From: Candidula unifasciata | Taxonomy: Eukaryota; Mollusca; Gastropoda; Stylommatophora; Geomitridae | DNA: 64,000 nucleotides | Assembly (NCBI GenBank): GCA_905116865.2 | Contig: CAJHNH020000805.1 | Coordinates: forward strand, 765,302-829,301 | Reading direction: 5' to 3' | In this document: positions 28,771-39,512 of the stretch, one piece after another | How the letters are laid out: every line of letters starts with the position of its first letter | Position numbering within the stretch: the first letter of the stretch is position 1 | The notes under the pieces: generated by a model | What the model saw: the letters and a program-made list of their open reading frames with translations, nothing else | The model's database searches: none | Told to the model about the DNA's origin: nothing | Translations under genes and position numbers: made by a program

Positions 28771-30280
28771 ACATGTGAATATAAAGACCATCAGAGCACA
28801 CAGGATTTTTTATTAATCCCGATATTATTCACCATTTGTTCAATCTTTCTATCAACTTCCAATTATCCATAATCTATTGTTATCCATTATCCATCAAGTT
28901 ATCTAGTACCAATTGTATTTTAAAATAAAGATTTAATTATTTACTAACAATTAAGCTATCCATTTAGTAATCATTTGACATAATTTTTACTTTATACTTA
29001 CAAAGTTCAACCAATTATCGATCACCAATAAATTGTCATTACAGTAAAAACGTGTCTACCTCTGAAAGTTAACAACTACTCTTCACTGAAACATTTTATA
29101 CACCCTCCAACAAACAAGTAAATATTATTTCAGGCAAAAACACATCCAGGATTTTTTTGAAAAATATATCACATGTTGAAATAAATACATCCACATATCA
29201 ACATAAACAAATCCACAAGTCAAGATAAATACAAGCCATGCTGGCAAGCATCCAAGTTCTGGTCATAAATGCAACCAACAATTAAATGTGCATATATTGC
29301 CTGCAGGGTAATATGTCAGATACCCCCAAAAAAATTAACAAACAGATAAGCACAAATTGAACATCCACAACAAGTGTTTACAAGCTAGAATGAACTGTCA
29401 GGACAGCAGCTTAGTACCAGTGCTCTTTAACACTATTACATGAAAGAATATTTCAGCTTTGTTCACAAGACTCAAGTGTTATCTCCAAATTGCTATTTAA
29501 AATATTTAAAACAGTAATCAAATAATTCTGTCATGGAAAACACAGACAGACATCTCTGTTGTCAGAGGTTTGGCAGATTTTATGAGCAATTAAGACTTTT
29601 CCTGATCACATCTGGGGGGTTATTGATTGGGTTTGTACCCTCGCGTCGATATGCAACAGTTGTACATTCAGAGTGTGAATAATCAATCAGGAAGGCAATA
29701 CTGATATGGTCAGGCATTATGGGAAGCAACAAATATGGAGCACTGCAGCAAACAAAGATTTTGGAAAGAGAGACAAGGGAAGACAATGAGAGAAGATTCT
29801 TGTCAGCCTTTCCTGATGGTATAAAGCAATGCAGCACATTCAGGCAAACATTCTCTTGAAGGTCACCAGATATGAAGAAGGCTGATCACCTATGCCAGTT
29901 AGCAAAAGCATTTGGCAAAAATCATCACCCTTTGTGTGCCGTTAGATGTCACATGGGAATTGCATTTGAATCCTCCAATCTGCTCTATTGCATGCAACTC
30001 TTGATTTCTGACATGGAGTTTACCCCAGCCTTGTCAGCTTCTCATTATAATGTTCTTCTGAAGTTTCTACTGGACGTCCTCTTTTTCTTGGACCATTTGT
30101 TTGCCCCTTTCAGTGCCTGTTTTGTAATTCTTTGCTCATTTCGCCTCAGAGTGTGCCTAATATATCTTTGTCTAACTGTAGTCAATACAAGTATTTGTTC
30201 AGATATTTCGCAGATTTTTACAATTGTGCAAAAATGGCAGGTATTTATTACTTAAAGGAAGACAAGGCATCGTTACTTCT
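28771..30280. other. AT-rich intergenic sequence, no gene seen
   Basis: Upstream flank of the GRTP1-like gene. I found no convincing exon or element on either strand. Confidence 0.45.
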
Positions 30281-30284
30281 GTCA

Positions 30285-30745
30285 CATATCTGACCCCAGA
30301 AAATTTGTTCACAAAGCTTTGTATACATGTATCTGACTCCAGAAAATGTGATCACATACATCCGACCCCAGAAAATAATTTTCATAATGTTTACATGCAT
30401 TCGACCCCCAAAAAATTGTTCACAATGCTTACATGAATTCAACCCCAGAAATTTTCACAATGCTAACATGCATCTGACCCCAGAAAAGTTTTGCAAAATG
30501 CTTACATGCATCTGACCCCAGAAGTTTTGCAAAATGCTTACATGCATCTGACCCCAGAAAAGTTTTGCAAAATGCTTACATGCATCTGACCCCAGAAAAG
30601 TTTTGCACAATGTTTACTTACATCTGACCCCAGAAAAGTTTTGCACAATGTTTACATACATCTGACCCCAGAAAAGTTGTTCACAATGCTTACATGCATC
30701 AGACCCCAGAAATGCTGTTCACAGTGCTTACATACAGCCGACTCT
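30285..30745. repeat. Minisatellite, about 38 bp x 12
   Basis: Unit CATCTGACCCCAGAAAAGTT then TTGCAAAATGCTTACATG; edges are more diverged and shorter units occur. Confidence 0.92.
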
Positions 30746-30828
30746 AAATCTGGATACTGTGTTCCCCTCATCGGGAAAACAAAGCATGAGGAAGAGAGTT
30801 CAGAGTTAGTTACCTAACTCTGCACACA

Positions 30829-30846
30829 CCCCCCCCCCCCCCCCCC
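30829..30846. repeat. Poly-C tract (18)
   Basis: Uninterrupted run of 18 C between two CA-rich stretches. Confidence 0.95.
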
Positions 30847-31059
30847 AACACACACTGTACAGCATTTACTCTCCCAATCACAATCCACCCCATGCACAAA
30901 CAAAATATAAACTCTCTCTCTCTTTCTCTCAATATACAGAATACTTCAGACAGAATTTGCCATCTCCTGGTCACCATCAACTTCACATTATAGCAGGTTC
31001 TCTACAGAAGACCAGTCTCATCATTGCCACCTGAAAGAAACTCGGTCTCTCACCAGCTT

Positions 31060-33157
31060 TCCTGCCTCATGCATGTTCCTGCCTTAAGTGTCTCTTATGC
31101 CTTGTACCCATGTTCCTGCCTCAAGTGTCTCTTATGCCTTGTACCCATGTTCCTGCCTTAAGTGTCTCTTATGCCCTGTACCCATGTTCCTGCCTTAAGT
31201 ATCTCTTATGCCTTGTACCCATGTTCCTGCCTTAAGTATCTCTTATGCCTTGTACCCATGTTCCTGCCTTAAGTGTCTCTTATGCCCTGTACCCATGTTC
31301 CTGCCTTAAGTGTCTCTTATGCCCTGTACCCATGCTCCTGCCTTAAGTGTCTCTTATGCCCTGTACCCATGTTCCTGCCTAAAGTGTCTCTTATGCCCTG
31401 TACCCATGTTCCTGCCTTAAGTGTCTCTTATGCCTTGTACCCATGTTCCTGCCTTAAGTATCTCTTATGCCTTGTACCCATGTTCCTGCCTTAAGTGTCT
31501 CTTATGCCTTGTACCCATGTTCCTGCCTTAAGTGTCTCTTATGCCTTGTACCCATGTTCTTGCCCTTAAGTGTCTCTTATGCCTTGTACCCATGTTCCTG
31601 CCCTTAAGTATCTCTTATGCCTTGTACCCACGTTCCTGTCTTAAGTGTCTCTTATGCCTTGTACCCATGTTCCTGCCTTAAGTGTCTCTTATGCCTTGTA
31701 CCCATGTTCCTGCCTTAAGTGTCTCTTATGCCTTGTACCCATGTTCCTGCCTTAAGTGTCTCTTATGCCTTGTACCCATGTTCCTGCCTTAAGTGTCTCT
31801 TATGCCTTGTACCCATGCTCCTGCCTTAAGTGTCTCTTATGCCTTGTACCCATGCTCCTGCCTTAAGTGTCTCTTATGCCCTGTACCCATGTTCCTGCCT
31901 AAAGTGTGTCTCTTATGCCTGTACCCATGTTCCTGCCTTAAGTGTCTCTTATGCCTTGTACCCATGTTCCTGCCTTAAGTATCTCTTATGCCTTGTACCC
32001 ATGTTCCTGCCTTAAGTATCTCTTATGCCTTGTACCCATGTTCCTGCCTTAAGTGTCTCTTATGCCTTGTACCCATGTTCCTGCCTTAAGTGTCTCTTAT
32101 GCCTTGTACCCATGTTCCTGCCTTAAGTATCTCTTATGCCTTGTACCCACGTTCCTGTCTTAAGTGTCTCTTATGCCTTGTACCCATGTACTCTTATGCC
32201 TTGTACCCACGTTCCTGTCTTAAGTGTCTCTTATGCCTTGTACCCATGTTCCTGCCTTAAGTGTCTCTTATGCCTTGTACCCATGCTCCTGCCTAAAGTG
32301 TCTCTTATGCATTGTACCCATGCTCCTGCCTTAAGTGTCTCTTATGCCTTGTACCCATGCTCCTGCCTAAAGTGTCTCTTATGCCTTGTACCCATGCTCC
32401 TGCCTAAAGTGTCTCTTATGCCTTGTACCCATGTTCCTGCCTAAAGTGTCTCTTATGCCTTGTACCCATGCTCCTGCCTTAAGTGTCTCTTATGCCTTGT
32501 ACCCATGTTCCTGCCTAAAGTGTCTCTTATGCCTTGTACCCATGCTCCTGCCTTAAGTGTCTCTTATGCCCTTGTACCATGCTCCTGCCCTGTCTCTAAT
32601 GTGTCCCATGTTCCTGCCTTAAGTGTCTCTTATGCCCTGTACCCATGTTCCTGCCTAAAGTGTCCCTTATGTGTTCCTGCCTTAAGTGTCTCTTATGCCG
32701 TGTACCCATGTTCCTGCCTTAAGTGTCTCTTATGCCCTGTACCCATGTTCCTGCCTTAAGTGTCTCTTATGCCTTGTACCATGTTCCTGCCTTAAGTGTC
32801 TCTTATGCCCTGTACCATGTTCCTGCCTTAAGTGTCTCTTATGCCGTGTACCCATGTTTCTGCCTTAAGTGTCTCTTATGCCCTGTACCCATGCTCCTGC
32901 CTTAAGTGTCTCTTATGCCTTGTACCATGTTCCTGCCTTAAGTGTCTCTTATGCCTTGTACCCATGTTCCTGCCTTAAGTGTCTCTTATGCCTTGTACCC
33001 ATGTTCCTGCCTTAAGTGTCTCTTATGCCTTGTACCCATGTTCCTGCCTTAAGTGTCTCTTATGCCTTGTACCCATATTCCTGCCTTAAGTGTCTCTTAT
33101 GCCTTGTACCTATGTTCCTGCCTAAAGTGTCTCTTATGCCTTGTACCCATGTTCACA
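31060..33157. repeat. Minisatellite, 37 bp x about 57
   Basis: Unit CTCTTATGCCTTGTACCCAT then GTTCCTGCCTTAAGTGT. Indels of 1-14 bp break phase from 32,160 rightwards, giving short units. Confidence 0.95.
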
Positions 33158-33714
33158 CTGGTCTGCTGCTGCTGCCCCTCTCACCCAGTACCATCTCCTC
33201 TACCATCTCCTCTACCACTTTTGGCTCCAATCCAAAGTGACATTCGATGTGGCCACACAATTTTTTTATTTTTCAATTTTTAAAACAAGATGATGCTATT
33301 TACAAGCCTAATTTTCTTTCAGTTTCATTTCTGTTCTTCCTGGTCCAGCATATTCTAAGAATCTTTTTATAAAATTTCAGCTTAAAGACCACGATTTTAC
33401 TCATTCATCTGGCTGATAAAGTCTACCTTCTGTTAGACAGAAATAATATCAAGTTTGTCTATCCAGTTTAATCAAGTGCAGGACACTAAGGCAGTGCACT
33501 CAGGCAGGGCTAGAGAAAGAAAGGCTGCAATTGCCAACATGTAATGTCACACAGATAACATGTCACAAGTGACAGATTAGTGTTTTAGTGAGACAATTAT
33601 CTGACACACATCATGAAATGTGATACATAACTTGCGCGGTTAACTCACCAAGAAAACGCCAACCTGTACCCAGACTCAAAGAAGCTGAACGCAAATAAGC
33701 AGCAGTGTCAATAT
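33158..33714. other. Unique sequence, no gene seen
   Basis: A short ACCATCTCCTCT duplication at 33,190, otherwise nothing I can assign. Confidence 0.45.
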
Positions 33715-33955
33715 GAATGTACATCTATAGGTGTATATGTATAACACTGAACATGAATGTCTATGATTATATGTGCATTCTTAAGAATGTATGTGGGTAT
33801 ATATGACTGTGTGTATATGACTATATGTATATGACCATATGTGTATGTGATTATAAGTGTCCTTGACTGTAAGTGCATGTAATTATATGTATATATGACT
33901 ATATGTGTATATGACTGTTTGTGTATGTGATTATATGTGTATATGACAGTGTGTG
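33715..33955. repeat. Degenerate short-unit repeat (TATATGTGTATATGACTG-like)
   Basis: About a dozen imperfect 16-20 bp units rich in TATATG and TGACTG. Confidence 0.8.
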
Positions 33956-34211
33956 TAGGAATGTAGAGAGTCTAGTCCATAGATTCAGGCAGCAAAGCAC
34001 AGACAGGCAAATCAAATCAGAGACAAACTCATGCAAACATGCAGCTCCACAAACTGGGCCTAACCGCAGCCATCATGGCATGTATTTGCTGAATCATGAC
34101 CTGGCCACTCTCTCACATTTCTGACCAAAAAGGCAAGTTTCAGCACCGGTCTTGCACACTCTGCTGGCATCTTGGCTTGTAGATGGCAAAATGAGCTCTG
34201 TAATAATTTGT

Positions 34212-34281
34212 CAGCAGTGACAGTACCCCAGCGGTGACAGTACCCCAGTGGTGACAGTACCCCAGCAGTGACAGTACTCAA
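34212..34281. repeat. Minisatellite, 17 bp x 4
   Basis: Unit GTGACAGTACCCCAGCG at 34217, 34234, 34251 and 34268. Confidence 0.93.
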
Positions 34282-34774
34282 AGAAGATATCTATGCCAGA
34301 GTAACAGTGCTAGAAGCACATCAGTATCAGGGCTCAGACATCCTCAACACATCAAACTTGACAGATAACCTTTATAGTTCTCCAGCGATTCTCAAACCAA
34401 CCAGCCAGTATACCATTTTGTCAACTGGCCATTCAGCCAGTCTGCCAAGCAGCCATTTTTCCATCCAGCCATTCTGTCAATTAGCCAGACTTTCAATCAG
34501 CTAACTAGCCAGCCATCCAACCAGTTGAAGCAATCAAGATCCAGAAATAATTCAAATCTACACTGATCATGAAAACTTGGACTCTAAGCCACCCTTCTCT
34601 CAGTCTTTCTCCACACCATCTCTGTTTTAATTTATAACTTTCTTTCATTCATTCCTTTTTCACTCAATCACTCACCCTTGCCTCTCTTACATCTTTCTCA
34701 AGCAAATATGTATGCACACATGCCCAAACACACATGTTTAATGTGTAAATATAAGAATTCATAACCACTAAATT

Positions 34775-34795
34775 GGGGGGAGGGAGGGGGGGGGG
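34775..34795 (+). repeat. G-rich tract at SINE 5' edge
   Basis: G6-A-G3-A-G10, a G-quadruplex-capable run directly before the tRNA-like head of the SINE. Confidence 0.85.
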
Positions 34796-35127
34796 CTGAG
34801 TGGTCTCAAGGTATGGCATCCGCATCAAGTGTTGGAGGTCCCGGGTTCAAACCTGGGATTTCTTTCACGTGGAATTCTAGTGATTTCCCATGGTCTCGCG
34901 TAAAAATACCATAGCAGTTGGAAAATCTGAAAAGAGTGGCCTAACCACACTGCAAAACTTTGGAATTTAAAATCTACCCAAAGTATTTTAGGATCCTCCC
35001 CAGTGCAACGGAGTTCGTGCACTGCACTGAGATTCTTCAGACTCCGGCTGAATTTGAAGTAGAAGGAGCACTTGTGGGTTACACGCATGTAAGGTGATGT
35101 TGATCAGTTAAATAAACATCAACATGA
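34796..35127 (+). mobile_element. tRNA-derived SINE, near full length
   Basis: GCTGAGTGGTCTCAAGGTAT carries an A box and GTCCCGGGTTCAAACCTGGG a B box, spaced as in a Leu/Ser-type tRNA. A 230-bp body follows and ends AGTTAAATAAACATCAACAT. The clean layout makes this the best SINE in the window. Confidence 0.8.
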
Positions 35128-35224
35128 CCACTAAATACAAATAACATCCATGGAGCAACAATCAAAAACATGCTTGTGTCAATAACAAACTTTATATCTT
35201 CAATGCAAACAGGCTAAATAAAAT

Positions 35225-35467
35225 GTGTATACTAACAGATCTGAAATAATATTCTCTGAACAAGTCAAGCAGCAACAAACCATTCTGATGAGCCAGATTT
35301 TTGACAAGATGCAATGTAAGGTAATTAGTACAATCACAGAAACAACTCAATACACAGACTTTCTGAGAAGAGAGACAGGCATGACAGGCAGAGAAGCAGA
35401 CCGTAATCCGAGTGGAGTGGCAATGGACATTTATGATGTCCTGAAACATAGAGGCATTAAATATTAG
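35225..35467 (+). CDS. Unidentified short ORF or exon fragment
   Basis: Open frame of 80 residues with coding-like composition: QTILMSQIFDKMQCKV, YTDFLRRETGMTGRE, VAMDIYDVLKHRGI. I do not recognise it. No splice acceptor stands out, and the SINE lies just upstream. It may be part of an old transposon or chance. Confidence 0.2.
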   Translation: MYTNRSEIIFSEQVKQQQTILMSQIFDKMQCKVISTITETTQYTDFLRRETGMTGREADRNPSGVAMDIYDVLKHRGIKY

Positions 35468-35529
35468 AAACACATATAAACAGTACACAGAATATACAAC
35501 TGTTGTTTAAGAATTAAAACATTAAAAAA

Positions 35530-36090
35530 TGTGAGTATAGACACAACTAAGATATCTGTAAACACAACAGCTATGACATTTACTGTAAACACAACAACTT
35601 GGATATTTGCTGTAAAAAAAAAAAGTAGACTAACATTCATTTGGTGTAAGAATAAGAACTACAACTAGGACATTTGCTGTAGGGACAACAACCAAGGCAC
35701 TGGATATAAAAACTAGGACATTTGCTGTAAGAACAACAACTAGGGCCCTGGATATAAGAACTAGGACATTTGCTGTAAGAACAACAACTATGGCACTGGA
35801 TATAAGAACAACTAGGGCATTTGCTGTAAGAACAACAACTATGGCACCAGATATAAGAACAACTAGGGCATTTGCTGTAAGAACAACAACTATGGCATCA
35901 GATATAAGAACTAGGACATTTGCTGTAGGAACAACTAGGGCACTGGATATAAGAACAACTAGGACATTTGCTGTAAGAACAACAACTATGGCACTGGATA
36001 TAAGAACTAGGACATGTGCTGTAGGAACAACAACTAGGGCACTGGATATAACAACTAGTAGGACATTTGCTGTAAGAACAACATAAGACT
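35530..36090. repeat. Minisatellite, 48/51 bp x about 10 (family shared with 45,080)
   Basis: Unit CTAGGACATTTGCTGTAAGA then ACAACAACTATGGCACTGGA and TATAAGAACA; an ACA triplet present or absent gives 51 or 48. The left 100 bp is degenerate. Confidence 0.93.
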
Positions 36091-36189
36091 GTGCAGCACA
36101 CACACAACATTATAACAACTGCTGTAAGAGCAATAAGGGCATTTACTGTATATTTATAATTTTTAAAACATCTATAGCGCCTGCAGTCA

Positions 36190-36870
36190 GTCAGTAGCAT
36201 GTCCATTGCAGAAACTTGTTCCCATAACAACCCTCTGAAACTTCTCGATCAGAAGCAATATGTCCCGTGTCCGATACACCCCTCTGGAGATCATCCGCCA
36301 CATCCTGCACCAATTTTATCTTTGGCCTTCTTCGTGCTCTCTTCCCAGACATATACCCCTCCATTATTGTTGACTCCAAACTTTTGTGACGTTTCAATTG
36401 ACTAAAATATTTCAATTGTTTGTGTTTTATTTACTTTAATAACCAACCTTCTTCATTATTCAGTTCTTGAAGTATGGATGCATTTGTTCTTTTCTTTACC
36501 CATAATATTCCTAGAATCTGTCTATAACATTTGTATACAAAGGCATTTATGCGCTGTTCAGCTTATTTATTAAGTGTACAGGTCTCACAGGCGTATGTTG
36601 CAATGGGAAAGAGGCATGCTCTTGGAAATCTAATTTTTGTAGTTCTGTCTGACCGACTCCATAATTTATTCCGTTGTTTTAGACTTTGAAGAGCAACTGA
36701 AATTAACTGTGTCACCATTGTTGGTAATCAATGACCCAGAATATTCAAAAAATTTCCACAACTTCAAATTTTTTCTCATTAACATATATTTCTTTCTCCA
36801 TTGTATTTTTATCTGTATGCATTATCTTTGTTTTTGCTATATTAAAATCTCAGTTGTGATTTTCTCTATT
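36190..36870 (-). mobile_element. Reverse-transcriptase C-terminal half, non-LTR retrotransposon remnant
   Basis: Minus-strand frames read VNEKKFEVVEIFEYSGSLIT, PIATYACETCTLNK, EQRINAFVYKCYRQILGILW, LKYFSQLKRHKSLESTIMEG and GKRARRRPKIKL, in the order expected after the catalytic box of a CR1/RTE-like element. YADD and everything before it are missing, with several stops. It converges on the plus-strand element that starts at 37,070. Confidence 0.75.
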
Positions 36871-37069
36871 ATTATAGTGCCTGTAAGGATCAAATAAATG
36901 CATAAACCAGACAAATATTGTTTCTTGTGGATAGGTTGTGTAAACTGGAAACGTAGCCTGGGCATTTCAACCAACTGACTTCCTGTTTTTAAATAACGTG
37001 GACACAAACAATACACTGCACAATTTATTGTCTGCCTTATATTGCGGCGGCATTCCAACAGGTGCATTA

Positions 37070-38488
37070 CTGAAGCGTTACATCAACATGTAACCGAGCA
37101 CAACAATAAATGCCTCAAGAAATCGCGCAGCACTGCTCCAGGCCCTGATGGCATCCGATACAACGACATGCTGATGATGTCAATGCTGATTTGAAAAGCG
37201 TGGCAAAGGAATTCAATATCAGCATCCAGAGTGGCCAGATACAAGAGGAATGGCTCCATAGTTATTTGCTTCCACTACCAAAGCCGAATAAAGACCACTC
37301 AAAGATCTTCGGCTACAGAATCATCTCGATGCAAAATACTGTTGGCAAACATTTAGAGAAGATTGTCGCACAAAGATTGACCACCTACTTGGAGGGTACA
37401 GGTTGAATAAAGAGACATGGTTCAATGCTGCAGTTTTCACCTACCATGTGTACGAGGGATTTCAGATTAAAGAAGAGACATGTGCGGCAGTGTTGGACTT
37501 AGAAGATGCCTACAATAAAGTACCATATGACTATTTAATGCAATGACTGCTTAAACTAGAAGTCAATCCTATTCTGATCCGCTGGATTGCTGCGGTCCTG
37601 TTCCAGAGAAAGATTGTACTAAGATGTGGTAGCTGGTCCTCAGAACCGCAAACGATATGTCCAGGCTTGCCACAGGGATCACCGCTATCACCAGTCTTAT
37701 TCAACGTTTATATGGTGATGATCACTGAACAGCAGTTGAATGGAAAGGGAAGGACTTTGTCATTTGCTGATGACATTTTGATTTATCGACAAAGGCGTGA
37801 TAGACAGGAGATCGCTAACACAATGCACAAAGAACTTGATCGAATTGCGGCCTGGTGTGATGGTTCCAATGCCAATGTCAATCCTTCAAAGGCATCAGTG
37901 TCATGGTTCTCTTTGAACAATCACATTGTCAAGTCGAACTTACCAGAAGTGAATATGTGTGATAATGTATTGATCAGAACCAACGTTATGACGTTCCTCG
38001 GGGTGAGGTTCGATCGCAGCTTGTCATTAAGGGAACACGTTGACTATGTGATAACAAAAGCACGCAAAGGTCTATCTACAATGAGGATTATTGCTGCTTC
38101 TAATATCGAGCAAAGACTACTAATACTTCTTTTCTACGGTCTGGTCCTTTCCCCCATTGAATACGCTCTGGCCATCCTCACTGTCAGTGCTACCCAGATT
38201 TAACGACTCGAAAAGGTGCAAAATGAAGCCATGCGCATTATTGTGGGATGTACAAGAGACACATCCTGTGGAGCAATGAGGTATCTACTTGACTTTCCAA
38301 CAATGAACCAAAGGATCAGGATGTGGAGGGCTCGGGATTACCTTAAAATATGTGCTGATAAGAAACACCTACTGCATCAAGGGCTTTTTAGTGAAAAGGG
38401 TGACAGACTGAAGAGGGGAAAATCGTGGCTAGGTCGGGCAGAAGATGTTATTAGACAAATATACAGCCTAACCGACATCATACCTTAA
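37070..38488 (+). pseudogene. Reverse transcriptase domain of the 37-kb element (decayed)
   Basis: One frame holds from about 37,403 to 38,488 with in-frame stops at 37,544 (TGA) and 38,201 (TAA); the part before 37,403 is in another frame. Motifs in order: APGPDGI, LLPLPKPNKD, AAVLDLEDAYNKVPY, GLPQGSPLSPVLFNVY, SFADDILIY (catalytic DD at about 37,769-37,774), NPSKA, FLGVRFD, and the thumb YGLVLSPIEYAL. Catalytic residues are intact, but the stops and frameshift make it non-functional as it stands. Confidence 0.85.
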
Positions 38489-39194
38489 TGCAGAGGTCAA
38501 CGCTCTCATCAGTGAAAATTCAGACCAAGCAGATGCACTAATCTATACAGACGGATCCGTTATACGCCAAAAAAGAAGCGCATGGGCATTCTCAGCACGC
38601 TCAGCGGGCAGAACAGTCAAAGAAGCCAACGGTGCCTTCTCCATGACAACCAGCAGCATGACGATGGAGGTGATGGCAGTGATGCAAGCGTTTGCCTGGC
38701 TTGAATCACAAAAATACACCCGCGTGTGTATACTCAGTGATTCAATGAGTATGATCCGGAGGGTTCAGGCAGATTCAGTGCGAAGACAATGGCTTGAATC
38801 ATTACAGAAGTCCACTGTGCGTGGAGTCACCTTTATTTTTGTTCCGGGATATGCAGGCGTTGATGGAAATGAAAGAGCTGACAGGTTGGCTGGATCCGCT
38901 ATCACTACCGACGGTCAGCCTATGGATCATGCTGATATTATCAATGCCCTCAGATAAATGGGAAGGATAGAGGACTTTGGTGGCAGTGAATCCACATCAC
39001 TCGCCAGAATGGCAGACTGGGGAATTAAGATCGGCACAGCAAAAAACGAGACGCACACCAGACACGCCAGGAGACTTGTTAATCAACATAGAACTGGTAC
39101 TATTAGCCATCAGACATTGGGGATTATACTGAGGGGAGAATCTGAGCACCTATGGACATGTCCGGAGTGCAATGATGATAACCCAACTAACTAA
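38484..39194 (+). pseudogene. RNase H domain and C-terminal Cys motif of the 37-kb element
   Basis: A different frame from the RT part opens at 38,484. All four RNase H acidic positions are visible: LIYTDGSV (D), TSSMTMEVMAVMQA (E), VCILSDSMSM (D) and GNERADRLA (D). A TAA at 38,955-38,957 splits it from ILRGESEHLWTCPECNDD, which lies in the same frame. In the I group this domain helps remove template RNA during target-primed synthesis. Confidence 0.85.
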
Positions 39195-39215
39195 CTAACT
39201 AACAACAATAAATCT

Positions 39216-39512
39216 TGTAGCTGTATCTCAACAGGTGCATTACATCAACATTCAACCAAGCACAAAAATTAATCTTTGAGCTGAATTACATAAATCATAT
39301 TGTACAGTGAAATATGGCAGGCCATACACAATGCAATAGATTGTTTGTGTCTACATTATTTACATTCACAATAGGAACATGTTTTTAATTGAAATGATGA
39401 GGCTGTGTGCACAATTATCTACCGTAGGAACAACCAGACTATAACAACCTCAGCTTCTTTATTTTCTAAAAGTCTCATAGTTGATTATTTGTCAGTACTA
39501 CAAAATTGAAGA
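39216..39512. other. Flank with diverged repeats of 36,990-37,110
   Basis: CAACAGGTGCATTACATCAA at 39,229 resembles 37,059-37,090 directly, while ATTGTTTGTGTCTACATTATTT at 39,345 matches 36,993-37,018 inverted. TTGAAATGATGAGGCTGTG also resembles the 18,140 SINE. Probably older nested elements into which the retrotransposon inserted. Confidence 0.5.

Larger units (their letters stand above)
37070..39215 (+). mobile_element. Non-LTR retrotransposon with RT and RNase H (I-group-like), 5'-truncated
   Basis: It starts inside the RT domain (KSRSTAPGPDGIRYNDML) and ends in (TAAC)n at 39,194-39,210. Domain order is RT, RNase H, then a Cys motif (HLWTCPECNDD). RNase H downstream of RT in one element points to the I superfamily rather than CR1/RTE. 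A 54,224-54,400 minus fragment ends with nearly the same peptide. No endonuclease or ORF1 remains. Confidence 0.85.

Noticed and set aside
34796..34870. Genuine tRNA gene (Leu/Ser type)
   Set aside because: A and B boxes are present, but the acceptor stem does not close and a SINE body follows. The heads at 1,000, 18,150 and 23,470 fail for the same reason.
36990..39370. Long terminal or target-site repeats flanking the 37-kb retrotransposon
   Set aside because: One similarity is direct and one inverted, both imperfect and far longer than a normal target-site duplication; older nested elements explain them better.
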